This document shows, in pieces, positions 16,751-26,387 of a stretch of DNA of 34,182 bases (the stretch's first letter is position 1; each line of letters starts with the position of its first letter). Under the pieces are notes generated by a model. That model had not been told where the DNA came from. It saw only the letters and a list, made by a program, of their open reading frames with translations, and ran no database searches. This DNA comes from Zetaproteobacteria bacterium CG_4_9_14_3_um_filter_54_145. Its GTDB lineage: Bacteria; Pseudomonadota; Zetaproteobacteria; Mariprofundales; Mariprofundaceae. The DNA lies in assembly GCA_002791575.1 (NCBI GenBank), contig PFXI01000052.1, positions 1 through 34,182 of the forward strand, in the 5' to 3' direction. The position numbers were made by a program, and so were the translations under genes.

Positions 16751-18880
16751 ATGTATGGAATAACCGATAGTTGTCACATGATTCTGTCATCCCTCAAAAA
16801 TCGAACGGCGGCAGCGACGATTGGAGCGCGGGTGCTTACGGTGATTGTGTTCACCGAGGCGAGTATTATGGCCGCGTTTTACCTGCTGGGTGCGGACTCA
16901 TCCAGCATAGGCGCAGGTGTTGTCGATACCCTGATGCTGGCGATTATTTCCACGCTGGTGATCTATCTGTGGGTGATCAGGCCGCTCAAGTACGCCAAAC
17001 AGCAGAATGAGTTATTCAATACACTGGTGAACAATATCGATGTCGGCATGGTTGTCACCGATCCGCGTGCGCATGGCGTCATTACCTATGTCAATCCGGC
17101 CTTCACCCGTATTACCGGCTATGCCTTTGATGAGGTGATCGGGCGCAATCCGCGGCTGTTACACGGGGATGACACGATCGAATCCGCGCGCCAGCAGACG
17201 CGCGCGGCGATCCGTGAGGGGAGGGCTGTGCGCGTGCTGCAGCGCAACTGTCGCAAGGATGGGACACCGTTCTGGAATGACCTGCATCTGAATCCGGTGA
17301 CCGGGGCGGATGGTGCCATTTACCAGTGGGTGGGGTTGATCAATGATGTTACTGCACAGCGTGAAATGGAGCAGCAGAATGAACGCTGGGCCAGTGCCAT
17401 GCAGCAGTCGGCTGAAGCGGTCTGCGTATTCAATGATCAAGGCGTGATCGAGTTTGCCAATGAGTCTTTCTGCGACAATGTCGGCCTGTCGCTGGCGCTG
17501 GTGGTAGGCATTGATGTGCGGCGCTTTTGCAGTGAGGATGACCACGCAGAGGACAGTGCCGGTGAAAGCATGTCCGAGAGTATGGCCCTCAAGCAGCCAT
17601 GGAGCGCCCGTCACCGCTGCGTGCGGGCTGACGGCAGCTGTTATGAGGCATTAAGCAGCATGACACCAATTGCACAACAGGACGGTAGCCTCGCCTTTGT
17701 TGCGGTACATCGTGATATCACGGACATGGCCGCTGTTGAGGCTCAACTCAGGCAGTCGCAGAAGATGGAGGCCGTCGGCTTGCTGGTGGGCGGTATCGCT
17801 CATGATTTCAACAATGTACTGGCCGGTATCCTGGGTAACCTCTATCTGCTGCGCAGGCATATCCAGGATGATCCGCAGATGCAGAAGCGTCTGGAGGGGG
17901 TGGAGAAACAGGGCTATGCGGCTGCCGGTATGCTGCGGCAGTTGTTGAGCTTTTCGCGCAAGGGGGAGCCCGAGGTCAAGGTGATGGATCTGGCCCCGTT
18001 CAGCAAGGAGCTGGTCAAGTTTGCCCGCGTATCGGTACCCGAAAGCATTACGCTGACCTGCAGGCTGGAGGTCAGGCATCTGATACTGCGCTGTGATCCG
18101 GTGCAGTTGCAACAATCGTTGCTGAACCTGATCGTCAATGCCATGCATGCCGTGCAGAAGAGGGGGAACAGGAACGGCTACATCGAGTTGACGATTGATG
18201 ATGTTGCGCCGCCGGCAGAGCTGTATGCGCTCAAAACGTGTGATACATGGGCGAGAATCTGCGTACGTGACAATGGTATCGGTATGGATGCGGCAACACG
18301 CGAAAAAATATTTGAACCGTTTTTCACCACCAAGGTGAGTGGCATCGGCACAGGTCTGGGGTTGGCCATGGTGCAGGGTTATCTGGAATCACTGCACGGC
18401 TTGATCAATGTGGAAAGCCAGCCGGGTGTCGGTACATCTGTCAGTATCTGGTTGCCTGCTTCACCGGCAGAACAGCCAGCCATCAACGAGCAGGATGTCA
18501 GCGTGCGTCAGGGCGGTGGTGAGTTGCTACTGTTGGCCGATGATGATGAGCTGGTGCTGCTGGCACTGACTGAAATCCTGGAATCGGCCAATTACCGTGT
18601 GCTCAGGGCCTCTTCCGGTGCAGGTGCATTGCGCCTGTTTGAGGAGCATGGAGCGCGGCTGCATATGGCAATTCTTGATGTCGTGATGCCAGACGGAACC
18701 GGAATTGAAGTCGCCCGGCAGATGCAGCAAAGCAGGCATGACCTGCCGATTGTGTTTATGACCGGTTATGATCGCCAGAGTACGCTCCTCTCCAGCGAGC
18801 ACGCTTCTCACCTGATGTTGCGCAAGCCATGGGATATTGCCCAGCTTAATCGTGTGCTGGAACGCTCACTGGTTCTGTAG
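16751..18880 (+). CDS. Membrane PAS-domain hybrid histidine kinase with receiver
   Basis: A 709-residue sensor kinase with two N-terminal membrane segments (about 22-75) and almost no periplasmic loop. A PAS domain follows ([10 protein letters not shown], later [19 protein letters not shown]-type signature) with a PAC block ending in [10 protein letters not shown], then a second PAS. The kinase core has H351 in [12 protein letters not shown], the H-box of the NtrB-like group, then DNGIGM and GTGLGLAMV in the ATPase domain, and a C-terminal receiver with D643 in [13 protein letters not shown] at 16778 is an alternative start; neither has a good ribosome binding site. No partner regulator is adjacent. 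The last 35 bases overlap the end of the gene on the other strand. Confidence 0.9.
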   Translation: MYGITDSCHMILSSLKNRTAAATIGARVLTVIVFTEASIMAAFYLLGADSSSIGAGVVDTLMLAIISTLVIYLWVIRPLKYAKQQNELFNTLVNNIDVGMVVTDPRAHGVITYVNPAFTRITGYAFDEVIGRNPRLLHGDDTIESARQQTRAAIREGRAVRVLQRNCRKDGTPFWNDLHLNPVTGADGAIYQWVGLINDVTAQREMEQQNERWASAMQQSAEAVCVFNDQGVIEFANESFCDNVGLSLALVVGIDVRRFCSEDDHAEDSAGESMSESMALKQPWSARHRCVRADGSCYEALSSMTPIAQQDGSLAFVAVHRDITDMAAVEAQLRQSQKMEAVGLLVGGIAHDFNNVLAGILGNLYLLRRHIQDDPQMQKRLEGVEKQGYAAAGMLRQLLSFSRKGEPEVKVMDLAPFSKELVKFARVSVPESITLTCRLEVRHLILRCDPVQLQQSLLNLIVNAMHAVQKRGNRNGYIELTIDDVAPPAELYALKTCDTWARICVRDNGIGMDAATREKIFEPFFTTKVSGIGTGLGLAMVQGYLESLHGLINVESQPGVGTSVSIWLPASPAEQPAINEQDVSVRQGGGELLLLADDDELVLLALTEILESANYRVLRASSGAGALRLFEEHGARLHMAILDVVMPDGTGIEVARQMQQSRHDLPIVFMTGYDRQSTLLSSEHASHLMLRKPWDIAQLNRVLERSLVL

Positions 18881-19541
18881 TCGGCAACAGGGTGAAATCA
18901 GCGGTGTTCTCCGGCACATCCTGAAGCAGAATGGTGAACGGGTGGCTGCTGCGGGATAACACCGGAGACAGGTCCCGCGCTGGGTTAAGAAAGGTGGCGG
19001 TGCGCAGATCATCTTCATGCGGCATAAGGATGGCCCGGGTGATGGTCGAGTCCAGCGGTTGATCGGGCTGTTGCGCGGAAAAAAATCTCACCAGCAGTTG
19101 TGGCACGGGCATATCGCTAGCCAGCAGGTTCCGGATAGTGCCGCGCACAAGCAGAATCCTGCGGCCGTCATCGCGGGTGATCCAGCGTGGGTGGATGCTT
19201 TCCGGCTCAATCTGCCAGTCTTTTGCCCGTACGGGCAGATCAAAACCGACCTGCATCAGGCTGCTGCGAAACCAGCGATTATCCAGCCAGGCGTCCTTTT
19301 GCAGTAAAAAGCCACCACCGGCGAGCAGTAGCAGGATCACTATAAACCAGCGCCCGAGGTGAGCATCACGGCGTTGCGGCGCCAGCGCTGCAACGAGTTG
19401 ATTGGGTACAAATGGTTCATCCTGCGCCTTGGCATGCGCAATACGTAGCGGTTGCTGACAGCGGCAGCAGGCGAATTCCGCCTCAGCACAATCCTCCGCG
19501 AAGCTGTAACAGGCCTGACAATGTGAGCAAACAACAAGCAT
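18846..19541 (-). CDS. Zinc-ribbon, single-TM DUF3426-like protein
   Basis: The product has about 231 residues. The N-terminus carries a CSHC...CCRC zinc ribbon of the MJ0042 type, followed by a linker and one membrane segment (WFIVILLLLAGGGFLL). The outer C-terminal domain fits the DUF3426 family (LLVRGTIRNLL, then PVPQLLVRFF). The role is not known. The frame is open to 19652, but ATG at 19541 places the zinc ribbon at residues 5-30 as usual. It diverges from ftsE, with starts 75 bases apart, and its 3' end overlaps the kinase gene by 35 bases. Confidence 0.75.
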   Translation of the reverse strand: MLVVCSHCQACYSFAEDCAEAEFACCRCQQPLRIAHAKAQDEPFVPNQLVAALAPQRRDAHLGRWFIVILLLLAGGGFLLQKDAWLDNRWFRSSLMQVGFDLPVRAKDWQIEPESIHPRWITRDDGRRILLVRGTIRNLLASDMPVPQLLVRFFSAQQPDQPLDSTITRAILMPHEDDLRTATFLNPARDLSPVLSRSSHPFTILLQDVPENTADFTLLPTTEPVSVPAHD

Positions 19542-19616
19542 CGCTGCATGCTGAAGCCTTGCCTGTGTGTTGCAAGCATGGTGACACGCGGCGGTGTCAT
19601 GGCTACGGTTTGGGCT

Positions 19617-20297
19617 ATGTCGGACGAGAAACCCCTGATCCATATGCAACAACTGATGCTCCGTTACCCTACCGGGAAAACGGCGCTCTCCGGTATTACG
19701 CTGGAGATTCCACAGGGTCAGTTTGTTTACATGATCGGTGAGAGCGGGGCGGGCAAATCATCACTGTTGCGCATGTTCTATGGCGGCGTGCGGCCAAGCT
19801 CCGGATCGCTGGTCGTGCAGGGGCTGGATATGCGTCAGGCCAATGATGCAAAGATCCGCGAGATCAGGCAGCGCACCGGTATCATCTTTCAGGATCACCG
19901 GCTGCTTTTTTCGCGAACCGTATTTGAAAATGTGGCCTTGCCATTGCGGGTGCAGGGGTGGCAGACCGAACGGCTGATTCCGCGCGTACGCAAGGTGCTG
20001 GCCTATGTGGGGCTGGCCGATCGCTTGTGGTCCTATCCTGAAGCACTCTCCGGCGGCGAGCAGCAGCGGGTAGCCATTGCCCGTGCCATGACAGCCAATC
20101 CGCCGCTGATTCTGGCCGATGAGCCGACTGGCAATCTGGATGTGGATACCGCCAGACGTGTACTGGATTACCTGATGGATCTGAATCGCAACGGTGCCAC
20201 AGTGATTATGGCCACGCATGACCTGCACCTGCTGGAATCGCATCCCGGGCGTGTCGTGCAGCTACATGGCGGCACGCTGGCAGGAGATAGCTGGTGA
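19617..20297 (+). CDS. ftsE: Cell division ATP-binding protein FtsE
   Basis: The ABC ATPase of the FtsEX complex, which links the divisome to activation of peptidoglycan hydrolases. Walker A is GESGAGKSS, the signature is LSGGEQQR and Walker B is LILADEP. The protein has about 226 residues from ATG 19617 ([10 protein letters not shown]), close to the normal 222; the frame is open upstream to 19548, but that would add a non-conserved tail. The stop overlaps the ftsX GTG by four bases. The common upstream partner ftsY is not in this window. Confidence 0.93.
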   Translation: MSDEKPLIHMQQLMLRYPTGKTALSGITLEIPQGQFVYMIGESGAGKSSLLRMFYGGVRPSSGSLVVQGLDMRQANDAKIREIRQRTGIIFQDHRLLFSRTVFENVALPLRVQGWQTERLIPRVRKVLAYVGLADRLWSYPEALSGGEQQRVAIARAMTANPPLILADEPTGNLDVDTARRVLDYLMDLNRNGATVIMATHDLHLLESHPGRVVQLHGGTLAGDSW

Positions 20298-21268
20298 TCA
20301 GGATTCCGGGTTTAAAAAAACAGCCGAGCAAAAATATGGCCAGACGACGCGTCGAGCCGAATGTGGTCAATGAGGGCCAGAGCAGTCTGCCTGACCGGGA
20401 ACACCCGCGGCTGCCGGGCGGATTTAACCTGCCTCCGTTTGGTGTGCATCAGGTACTGGCTGTAGTGATTGTCTGTATCGCACTGTGGGCGGTCGGCGTG
20501 ATCTGGCTGGGTATGCAGGCAGCCAGCCAGTGGGTGGGCAGCTGGCAGCAGGATATCCATATCCATGTCTATCTGGACGCGGACAAGGGCAAGGCCGACA
20601 ACGGCAAGGGTGCCAATAAGCTGCAGCAGAGACTGGAGAATATCCCGCAAATTGCTTCTGTCCGGCGTATCCCTGCAGCAGAAGCTGCCACCTGGATGCA
20701 GAGCTGGTTGCATGATGCCGCCCTCAATGAGCAGGACTTGGTCAACAGGTTGCCGTTAACGTTCGAGCTCTCGCTCACCGATGAGCAGAGCCAGTTTCTT
20801 TTCGATGATATCCGGGACGCTGCCAGCCGCTTTGGCGGCCGCGTGAATGAGGATGAAGTCAATCTTGCCCGCGCCCATTACTGGTTATCGCAGGCCTCGT
20901 GGCTGGCCGGGTTTGCCTCCATTGTACTGGCGCTGGCCATGGCGCTGATTATCTCCAATACCCTGCGTATGACGCTGCTGGCTCGCGCTGATGAGATTCA
21001 CCTGATGCGATTGCTCGGTGCCAAAGAGTGGTTTGTGCGCATGCCGTTTATTCTCGAGGGGATGGTGCTTGGTGCTGCTGCAGGTGTCGCCGCATGGCTG
21101 CTACTCTGGCCGATTATCTGGGGCAGTTCAGCGTGGCTATTGACCATGCAGGTGGATCTGAATCTGTGGATACTGCTACCGGCGCTGCTGCTGGGCGGCG
21201 GTCTGGTCGGTACACTTGGTGCCGTGATTGCCACGGCGCGTGTCGTCTCGGCTGAAACGGGCGTATAA
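20294..21268 (+). CDS. ftsX: Cell division protein FtsX
   Basis: A 324-residue membrane partner of FtsE. A basic cytoplasmic N-terminus of about 50 residues is followed by TM1 (VLAVVIVCIALWAVGVIWLG), an outer domain with YLDAD and SVRRIPAAEA, and three C-terminal segments. The block IISNTLRMTLLARADEIHLM with RLLGAKEWFVRMPFILEG is typical of FtsX. The start is GTG in a GTGA overlap with ftsE. A promoter for tRNA-Pro follows its stop. Confidence 0.92.
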   Translation: MIRIPGLKKQPSKNMARRRVEPNVVNEGQSSLPDREHPRLPGGFNLPPFGVHQVLAVVIVCIALWAVGVIWLGMQAASQWVGSWQQDIHIHVYLDADKGKADNGKGANKLQQRLENIPQIASVRRIPAAEAATWMQSWLHDAALNEQDLVNRLPLTFELSLTDEQSQFLFDDIRDAASRFGGRVNEDEVNLARAHYWLSQASWLAGFASIVLALAMALIISNTLRMTLLARADEIHLMRLLGAKEWFVRMPFILEGMVLGAAAGVAAWLLLWPIIWGSSAWLLTMQVDLNLWILLPALLLGGGLVGTLGAVIATARVVSAETGV

Positions 21269-21293
21269 CCACCCGCTCTGCTTATCATCACAC

Positions 21294-21322
21294 TTGCCGG
21301 CTATGTAACTACATCTTAATAT
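21294..21322 (+). promoter_or_regulatory. Predicted promoter for tRNA-Pro
   Basis: TTGCCG and TATA-like TAATAT are separated by 17 bases, and the -10 lies 21 bases before the tRNA. Both hexamers agree with the sigma70 consensus in four or more positions. Confidence 0.6.
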
Positions 21323-21343
21323 GCCGGCCGCTGTTCAGATCAT

Positions 21344-21420
21344 CGGGATGTGGCGCAGCCTGGTAGCGCGTACCGTTCGGGACGGTAAGGCCGGAGGTTC
21401 GAATCCTCTCATCCCGACCA
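21344..21420 (+). tRNA. tRNA-Pro (anticodon CGG)
   Basis: A 77-base cloverleaf with acceptor CGGGATG/CATCCCG, anticodon stem TACCG/CGGTA around CGG, TTCGAAT T-loop and an encoded CCA. The D-arm (GCGCAGCCTGGTAGCGC) is normal. Confidence 0.96.
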
Positions 21421-21597
21421 CTCTTGAGTTACAGTAAGGCCTGTTAACAACAGTCGGAAAATACCTCTCACACCACATTGCGATTCAGATCACAGATTCC
21501 ATCTGCTTATCCGTCAGCCTTGGCCACCGGAGAGGAGCGGTGCAAGCACTGCTTCCATACGCCCACTTGTGGCGCTATTGACAACATGGAGGCTTAT

Positions 21598-22434
21598 ATG
21601 GGTGCTGCACGCAAACAGGATGATATGAATGACGAGGTGCGGGTTGTATCGATTCGCAGACCCGTGCCTGCAGATAGCGAAAAACCGGAGCCCCGCAGGA
21701 TCAGAAAAAAACCGGCTGCGGATGTGATTGATGATGCCACGGTGTTGCCGCAACTGGCCGCAGGCAGTCCCGCCAGCCGCGTAGAAACGAATCTGGTAGA
21801 TCTGGAGAGGATTATCGGTGAAGTGTCGCACGTGATTGCCACCACAAAAGATCACTATAAATGTATTATGTTTACCGATCTGGAAAGCTCTACTGAATAC
21901 AAACGCTCGATGGGTCATACCAAGGGTTATATGCGCAACCGTCTGTTCTGCGATCTGTGTGAAGATGCTGTGCGTCAGCATAACGGCCAGGTGGTTAAGC
22001 GCCTGGGTGACGGCGTCATGGTGGTGTTTGAGCATGCCATTGATGCGGTGATGGCCTCGATGCTGATCAAGCGCAGTATCGCCGGACACAAAAAACGGCT
22101 GAAAAAGGTGGTGGGCTCGATGCATTACCGGATCGGTATCACCTGCGGTTATGTGAAGGAGATTCCGGGTAAGCCGAAAGACTATATCGGTCATGCCATG
22201 GACAAGGGAGCTCGCATTCAGACCCATGCGCGGCGCAATCAGATCCTGATTGATGAAATCATGTACGGTCTGATTCATACCAAGATTCGCGACTATTCGG
22301 CCGATATCCTGATCGGCGCACCGAAAAACAAGACCCTGAAAGGCGTGGGTGTCAGTACACTGTATGAGGTCTCACCCAAGCAGATGGGGCTGGAATCTGG
22401 CATGGTGGCACGGGTACGCAATATGTTCCGTTAA
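21598..22434 (+). CDS. Class III adenylate/guanylate cyclase catalytic domain protein
   Basis: A 278-residue protein with a charged, probably disordered N-terminus of about 70 residues and then a class III nucleotidyl cyclase domain. The metal-binding aspartates are D94 in FTDLESS and D138 in RLGDGVMVVF. Later blocks YRIGITCGYV and IGHAMDKGARIQ match the family. There is no membrane segment and no recognised sensor domain, so the input is unknown. ATG 21598 has GGAGG five bases upstream; the frame extends to 21478 without support. Whether the product is cAMP or cGMP cannot be decided. It precedes the HPP-CBS gene by 94 bases on the same strand. Confidence 0.85.
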   Translation: MGAARKQDDMNDEVRVVSIRRPVPADSEKPEPRRIRKKPAADVIDDATVLPQLAAGSPASRVETNLVDLERIIGEVSHVIATTKDHYKCIMFTDLESSTEYKRSMGHTKGYMRNRLFCDLCEDAVRQHNGQVVKRLGDGVMVVFEHAIDAVMASMLIKRSIAGHKKRLKKVVGSMHYRIGITCGYVKEIPGKPKDYIGHAMDKGARIQTHARRNQILIDEIMYGLIHTKIRDYSADILIGAPKNKTLKGVGVSTLYEVSPKQMGLESGMVARVRNMFR

Positions 22435-22528
22435 ATCCTTATTGCCGGCAGCCTATGCTGTTGCGCGTTTATGCCCGCACTCTGCATGCGCTTTACTCTG
22501 CAACACGCATGATGAAGGGTTACATCGT

Positions 22529-23671
22529 ATGCAAAACCTGAAGCGATACTTTACTGACAACCCCTCGCGCCAGTCGCAGGGCGAAATGGCTCTCTCTTCA
22601 CTGGGTGCCATCATCGGTATTGGACTGGTCGCATGGGTCAGCCATCACCTTGTCGGCGCTGCGGCCTTTCCCTACATCGTTGCCTCGATGGGTGCGGCAG
22701 CCGTGCTGCTCTATGCCGCACCGCACAGCCCGCTAACCAGCCCGTGGGCATTTGTCGGTGGTCATCTGATCTCCGCGATTATCGGGGTTAGCTGCGCGCA
22801 GTGGATACCCGATCTCTATCTGGCCAGCGGTCTGGCTGTAGGCCTGGCTATTTTTGCCATGCATCAGCTCAACTGCCTGCATCCACCGGGAGGCGCTGCG
22901 GCACTGGTGGCGGTGATCGGCGGCGAGCAGATTCACGCGCTCGGGTACCTGTATGTCGTGGTACCTGTAGGGTTGAATGTACTGATTCTGGGCCTTGTCG
23001 TCTGGTTGACGCGCGCACTGCTTGCGCACAGGCGCAAAGCACGCACTTTTGTCATCGATCACGATGTCAGTGAGCCGTGGGCAGCGCTGCATGCATCCGC
23101 CTTCTCACATGCTGACCTGAAACAGGCCGTGCAGCAGATCGATAGCTATATTGATGTCTCCATCGATGACCTGCATGATATTTACAGGCGGGCCACTGCT
23201 ATTGCGCACAAGCGTACGCTGGGCGATCTGCTCTGCCGCGATCTGATGATGCAGCCGGTGGTTGCGGTTGAGTTCGGCGACAGCCTGATCGACGCCTGGT
23301 CGCTGATGCAGCAACACCGGATAAAAAGCCTGCCGGTGATCAATCGGGCGCGGCGTGTGTCGGGTATCCTGACGCTCAGCGATTTGCAAATGGAAGCCGC
23401 AAAATATGCAGGGGCAACGCTGGCAGAGCGCTTGAAACTGCTGCTGACGCCTGCAGCAGGTTTGAGTTCGGATAAACCGGAAGTGGCCGGCCAGTTGATG
23501 CGAGCGGCGGTGATCTGCCTGCCGGAAGAGGCGCCGGCAAGTCAGGCGGTGAGTATTCTTTCAGAGCAGGGCATCAGCCATCTGCCCATTGTGGATGATG
23601 AACAACGAATCAGCGGCATGCTTTCGCGCAGCGATCTGGCTCGCCTGCTCACGCAGGCATCGCCTGAGTGA
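22529..23671 (+). CDS. HPP-family membrane protein with two CBS domains
   Basis: A 380-residue inner-membrane protein. The first 170 residues form the HPP domain with several hydrophobic segments and the signature CLHPPGGAAAL. The C-terminal half holds a CBS pair (LMMQPVVAVE...GILTLSDL and AVICLPEEAP...GMLSRSDLARLL), which usually binds adenine nucleotides. HPP proteins have been linked to nitrite transport in plastids and cyanobacteria; the bacterial HPP-CBS fusion has no settled function. ATG 22529 follows AAGGG and begins the conserved part, though the frame is open to 22349. It ends 79 bases before proS. Confidence 0.85.
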   Translation: MQNLKRYFTDNPSRQSQGEMALSSLGAIIGIGLVAWVSHHLVGAAAFPYIVASMGAAAVLLYAAPHSPLTSPWAFVGGHLISAIIGVSCAQWIPDLYLASGLAVGLAIFAMHQLNCLHPPGGAAALVAVIGGEQIHALGYLYVVVPVGLNVLILGLVVWLTRALLAHRRKARTFVIDHDVSEPWAALHASAFSHADLKQAVQQIDSYIDVSIDDLHDIYRRATAIAHKRTLGDLLCRDLMMQPVVAVEFGDSLIDAWSLMQQHRIKSLPVINRARRVSGILTLSDLQMEAAKYAGATLAERLKLLLTPAAGLSSDKPEVAGQLMRAAVICLPEEAPASQAVSILSEQGISHLPIVDDEQRISGMLSRSDLARLLTQASPE

Positions 23672-23738
23672 GCTGCCTGGGCAGCCTTCATCCTTATGCC
23701 ATACCGGCTTGGGGCTATCTGAATGTCATGGCTGTCGC

Positions 23739-23744
23739 TATGAT
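23739..23744 (+). promoter_or_regulatory. Possible -10 element immediately before proS
   Basis: TATGAT lies six bases before the proS ATG, and no ribosome binding site is seen. A -35 at normal distance is weak. If used, the transcript would start at or next to the A of the ATG (leaderless). Confidence 0.35.
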
Positions 23745-23750
23745 TCGGCC

Positions 23751-25469
23751 ATGAAATATTCGAACTGTTTTGTACCTACCCTGCGCGATGTACCGGCCGA
23801 TGCCGAAGTGATTTCGCATCAGCTATTGCTGCGCGCCGGCTATATCCGCCGCGTCACTTCCGGTGTCTATGATTATCTGCCGCTGGCGCTGCGTGTGTTG
23901 CGCCGCATAGAGGCCATTATCCGTGAAGAGATGGAACGCGCCGGTGCCCAGGAGCTGTTGATGCCGATGGTGCAACCCACCGAGCTGTGGGAGAAGTCGG
24001 GGCGCCTGTCCAAATATGGACCGGAGCTGCTCCGCTTTGAGGATCGGCATGGCCATCAATCCTGCCTGGGTCCAACCCATGAGGAGGTGATCTGCGACCT
24101 GATGAGTCGTGAGTTGCGCTCCTACAAGCAGCTGCCGATCAATCTCTACCAGATTCAGAACAAGTTCCGCGATGAGATCCGTCCCCGTTTCGGGCTGATG
24201 CGCGGGCGCGAATTTGTTATGAAAGACGCCTACTCCTTCCATGCCGATGACGAAAGCCTGATGGCGGAATATCGCAATATGTTTGATACCTATACGCGCA
24301 TCTTTGAGCGGTTGGGGCTGAGATTCCGCCCGGTTGAGGCGGATACCGGTTCGATCGGCGGTAGTGATTCACATGAGTTCCATGTGCTGGCCGATTCCGG
24401 TGAGGATCTGATTGCCCATTGCGAAGGCTGCGATTATGCCGCCAATGTCGAAAAGGCTGTATCCGGTCGTGATGCGCCTGCCGGCGACGCTGCCCCACTG
24501 ACCGCGCTGGCTACGCCTGCGGTGACAACGGCCGAGGATGTGGCTGCTTTTGCCGGCGTGGATGCAGCCCTGGTGATCAAGACGCTGGTCTTTTGCGTTA
24601 GCGGCGGCGATGCAGACGGCGCCATTGTTGCAGCCTGCGTGCGCGGTGATGACCAGTTGCAGGCGGTGAAGCTGATTCACGCGCTCGGCGCGGACGCTCT
24701 GGAGATGGCCAGCGATGCGCAGATAGAGGAGATCGGCGGCGTCACCGGTTTTGTCGGGCCGCTTGGCCTGGATGCACCTGTCTATATGGATGCCGGGTTG
24801 GAGGCGGCTGTCGGCATGCTGGCCGGCGCCAACAAACGCGATCTGCATCTTACCGGTGTCGATGTCGCACGCGATCTCTCCCGCGCCCAGTTTGTTGACC
24901 TGCGTGAAACCCGGGCAGGCGACTGTTGCAGCCGTTGCGGCGGGCAGATCGCCCTCTCCCGCGGTATCGAGGTCGGCCAGGTATTTGCGCTGGGACGTCG
25001 CTATACCGAGCCGATGGAGGTTCAGTTCCAGAATCAGCAGGGCAAACGCGAGGTAGCCACGATGGGCTGTTATGGCATCGGCGTATCACGACTGATGGCC
25101 GCGGTGGTGGAGCAGTGCCACGATGATGGCGGTATTGCCTGGCCTGATATTCTGGCTCCGTTCAGTGTCATACTGGTCTCCATGGGCAAGTCCGATGAAG
25201 TACTGGAAGCCAGTGAGGATATCTATCGTCAGTTGCAGGCAGCGGGTGTGAGCGTGCTCTGGGATGAGCGTAATGAGCGGCCGGGCGTGAAATTCAAGGA
25301 TGCGGAGCTGATCGGTATCCCGCTGCAGGTTGTGATCGGTGATCGCGGCCTGAAGCAGGGGGTCGCCGAATTCGGTCGGCGCGGCAGTGAGCGGCAGGAA
25401 ATAGCGCTCTCGGCTGTGGTTGCAGCCTCGATGGCGGCACTCTCAGCCGGATCGGGAGCCGCTCTCTGA
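23751..25469 (+). CDS. proS: Prolyl-tRNA synthetase
   Basis: It charges tRNA-Pro. The 572-residue bacterial form has motif 1 around the conserved RAGYIRRVTSGVYDYLPLA, motif 2 in FRDEIRPRFGLMRGREFVMKD, an INS editing-type insertion (about 225-400) and motif 3 in GCYGIGVSRLMAA. The anticodon-binding domain ends the protein. ATG 23751 starts the conserved MKYSNCFVPTLRD; the frame extends 54 codons upstream into the preceding gene, which is not credible. tRNA-Pro(CGG) lies 2.3 kb upstream. A transglycosylase gene follows within 20 bases. Confidence 0.96.
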   Translation: MKYSNCFVPTLRDVPADAEVISHQLLLRAGYIRRVTSGVYDYLPLALRVLRRIEAIIREEMERAGAQELLMPMVQPTELWEKSGRLSKYGPELLRFEDRHGHQSCLGPTHEEVICDLMSRELRSYKQLPINLYQIQNKFRDEIRPRFGLMRGREFVMKDAYSFHADDESLMAEYRNMFDTYTRIFERLGLRFRPVEADTGSIGGSDSHEFHVLADSGEDLIAHCEGCDYAANVEKAVSGRDAPAGDAAPLTALATPAVTTAEDVAAFAGVDAALVIKTLVFCVSGGDADGAIVAACVRGDDQLQAVKLIHALGADALEMASDAQIEEIGGVTGFVGPLGLDAPVYMDAGLEAAVGMLAGANKRDLHLTGVDVARDLSRAQFVDLRETRAGDCCSRCGGQIALSRGIEVGQVFALGRRYTEPMEVQFQNQQGKREVATMGCYGIGVSRLMAAVVEQCHDDGGIAWPDILAPFSVILVSMGKSDEVLEASEDIYRQLQAAGVSVLWDERNERPGVKFKDAELIGIPLQVVIGDRGLKQGVAEFGRRGSERQEIALSAVVAASMAALSAGSGAAL

Positions 25470-25486
25470 ATTCGCATGAGCTCAGA

Positions 25487-26155
25487 TTGCGACTTGGTGG
25501 TATCTCGCCCAAGTCGCTGCTGACGGCGGTACTGGTTGTCGGTTTTCTCGCATCCATTCCGTTCTGGTTAAGCAGCAATAGCGAGGATCAGCAGCATCTG
25601 GCACAAACTGCCGTCAGGCAGATGGTGGAGAAGAATGTCGGCCTGCTGGATATTCAGCCGAAAGAGGTAGAGGAGCTGCGGCAGATGCTTGAGCCGGTTG
25701 CTGAGCCGACACAGGTTGATTTTGAACAAACAGTCTGGATGAAGGATATTGTTGGCACCATCAGCCCGTGGGTAGGTGATGAGCAGGAGGCCGAAACCAT
25801 TGCACGCTGGGTATATGTCTATTCGAAAAAATCCCGTCTGTCACCCGAACTGATTCTGGGCATCATTGCTGTGGAGTCACAGTTCGATCACTTCGCGGTC
25901 AGTAATGTCGGGGCGGTGGGTTTGATGCAGGTGATGCCATTCTGGAAAAAAGAGCTGGGCAAGCCGGATGACAACCTGCTCAAGATAGAAACCAATGTCC
26001 GCTACGGTTGCGCCATTATCCGCCACTATGTCGACCGTTACAAAACACTGGACCGGGCACTTGGCGCCTATAATGGCTCGCTCGGCAGGATGAAATACCC
26101 CAACAAGGTGTTTGCCAAAATGAAGCAGTTCAAGGCAACCGCCAGCGGTATCTGA
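25487..26155 (+). CDS. Membrane-anchored lytic transglycosylase (SLT domain)
   Basis: A 222-residue protein with an N-terminal membrane anchor (SLLTAVLVVGFLASIPFWL), a linker, and an SLT lysozyme-like domain. The catalytic glutamate is E130 in IIAVESQF. The blocks GAVGLMQVMPFW and ALGAYNGS are standard. It should cleave peptidoglycan to anhydro-muropeptides in the periplasm. The start is uncertain: TTG 25487 is the only start codon close to the anchor in this frame, with no strong ribosome binding site. The gene may be translated by coupling with proS. Confidence 0.85.
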   Translation: MRLGGISPKSLLTAVLVVGFLASIPFWLSSNSEDQQHLAQTAVRQMVEKNVGLLDIQPKEVEELRQMLEPVAEPTQVDFEQTVWMKDIVGTISPWVGDEQEAETIARWVYVYSKKSRLSPELILGIIAVESQFDHFAVSNVGAVGLMQVMPFWKKELGKPDDNLLKIETNVRYGCAIIRHYVDRYKTLDRALGAYNGSLGRMKYPNKVFAKMKQFKATASGI

Positions 26156-26161
26156 TCTGCG

Positions 26162-26323
26162 CTAGTTGACCGGTGGCCTGCCCGGAGCGGGCTGGGAATC
26201 GCGCTGACAGCGGGAGCAATATTTTGAATACCACGGCTCCTGCAATATCCGTGTCCGGCAGCCTGTGCATATGGCGCAGGTTGCGGATCTGTTATATTTG
26301 GCCACATAGTCATCTGATTTCAT
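26162..26323 (-). CDS. Small zinc-ribbon-like protein (53 aa, hypothetical)
   Basis: A 53-residue ORF starting MKSDDYVAKY, with cysteines at 16, 19, 22, 36 and 39 (C-x2-C-x2-C ... C-x2-C), basic residues around the second pair, and a proline-rich tail. The CxxC pairs 13 to 17 residues apart fit a treble-clef or zinc-ribbon fold; I know no family for it. It starts 65 bases after the hslR stop on the same strand and could share its transcript. The stop lies seven bases beyond the end of the transglycosylase gene, so it fills the gap between convergent genes. The ribosome binding site is poor, so expression is unproven. Confidence 0.55.
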   Translation of the reverse strand: MKSDDYVAKYNRSATCAICTGCRTRILQEPWYSKYCSRCQRDSQPAPGRPPVN

Positions 26324-26387
26324 GCATCCATGCTAGGCCTGTTTGTGACATCCCTGTGGCCTGCCGGTGACACAGGCAAGGCAGCAG

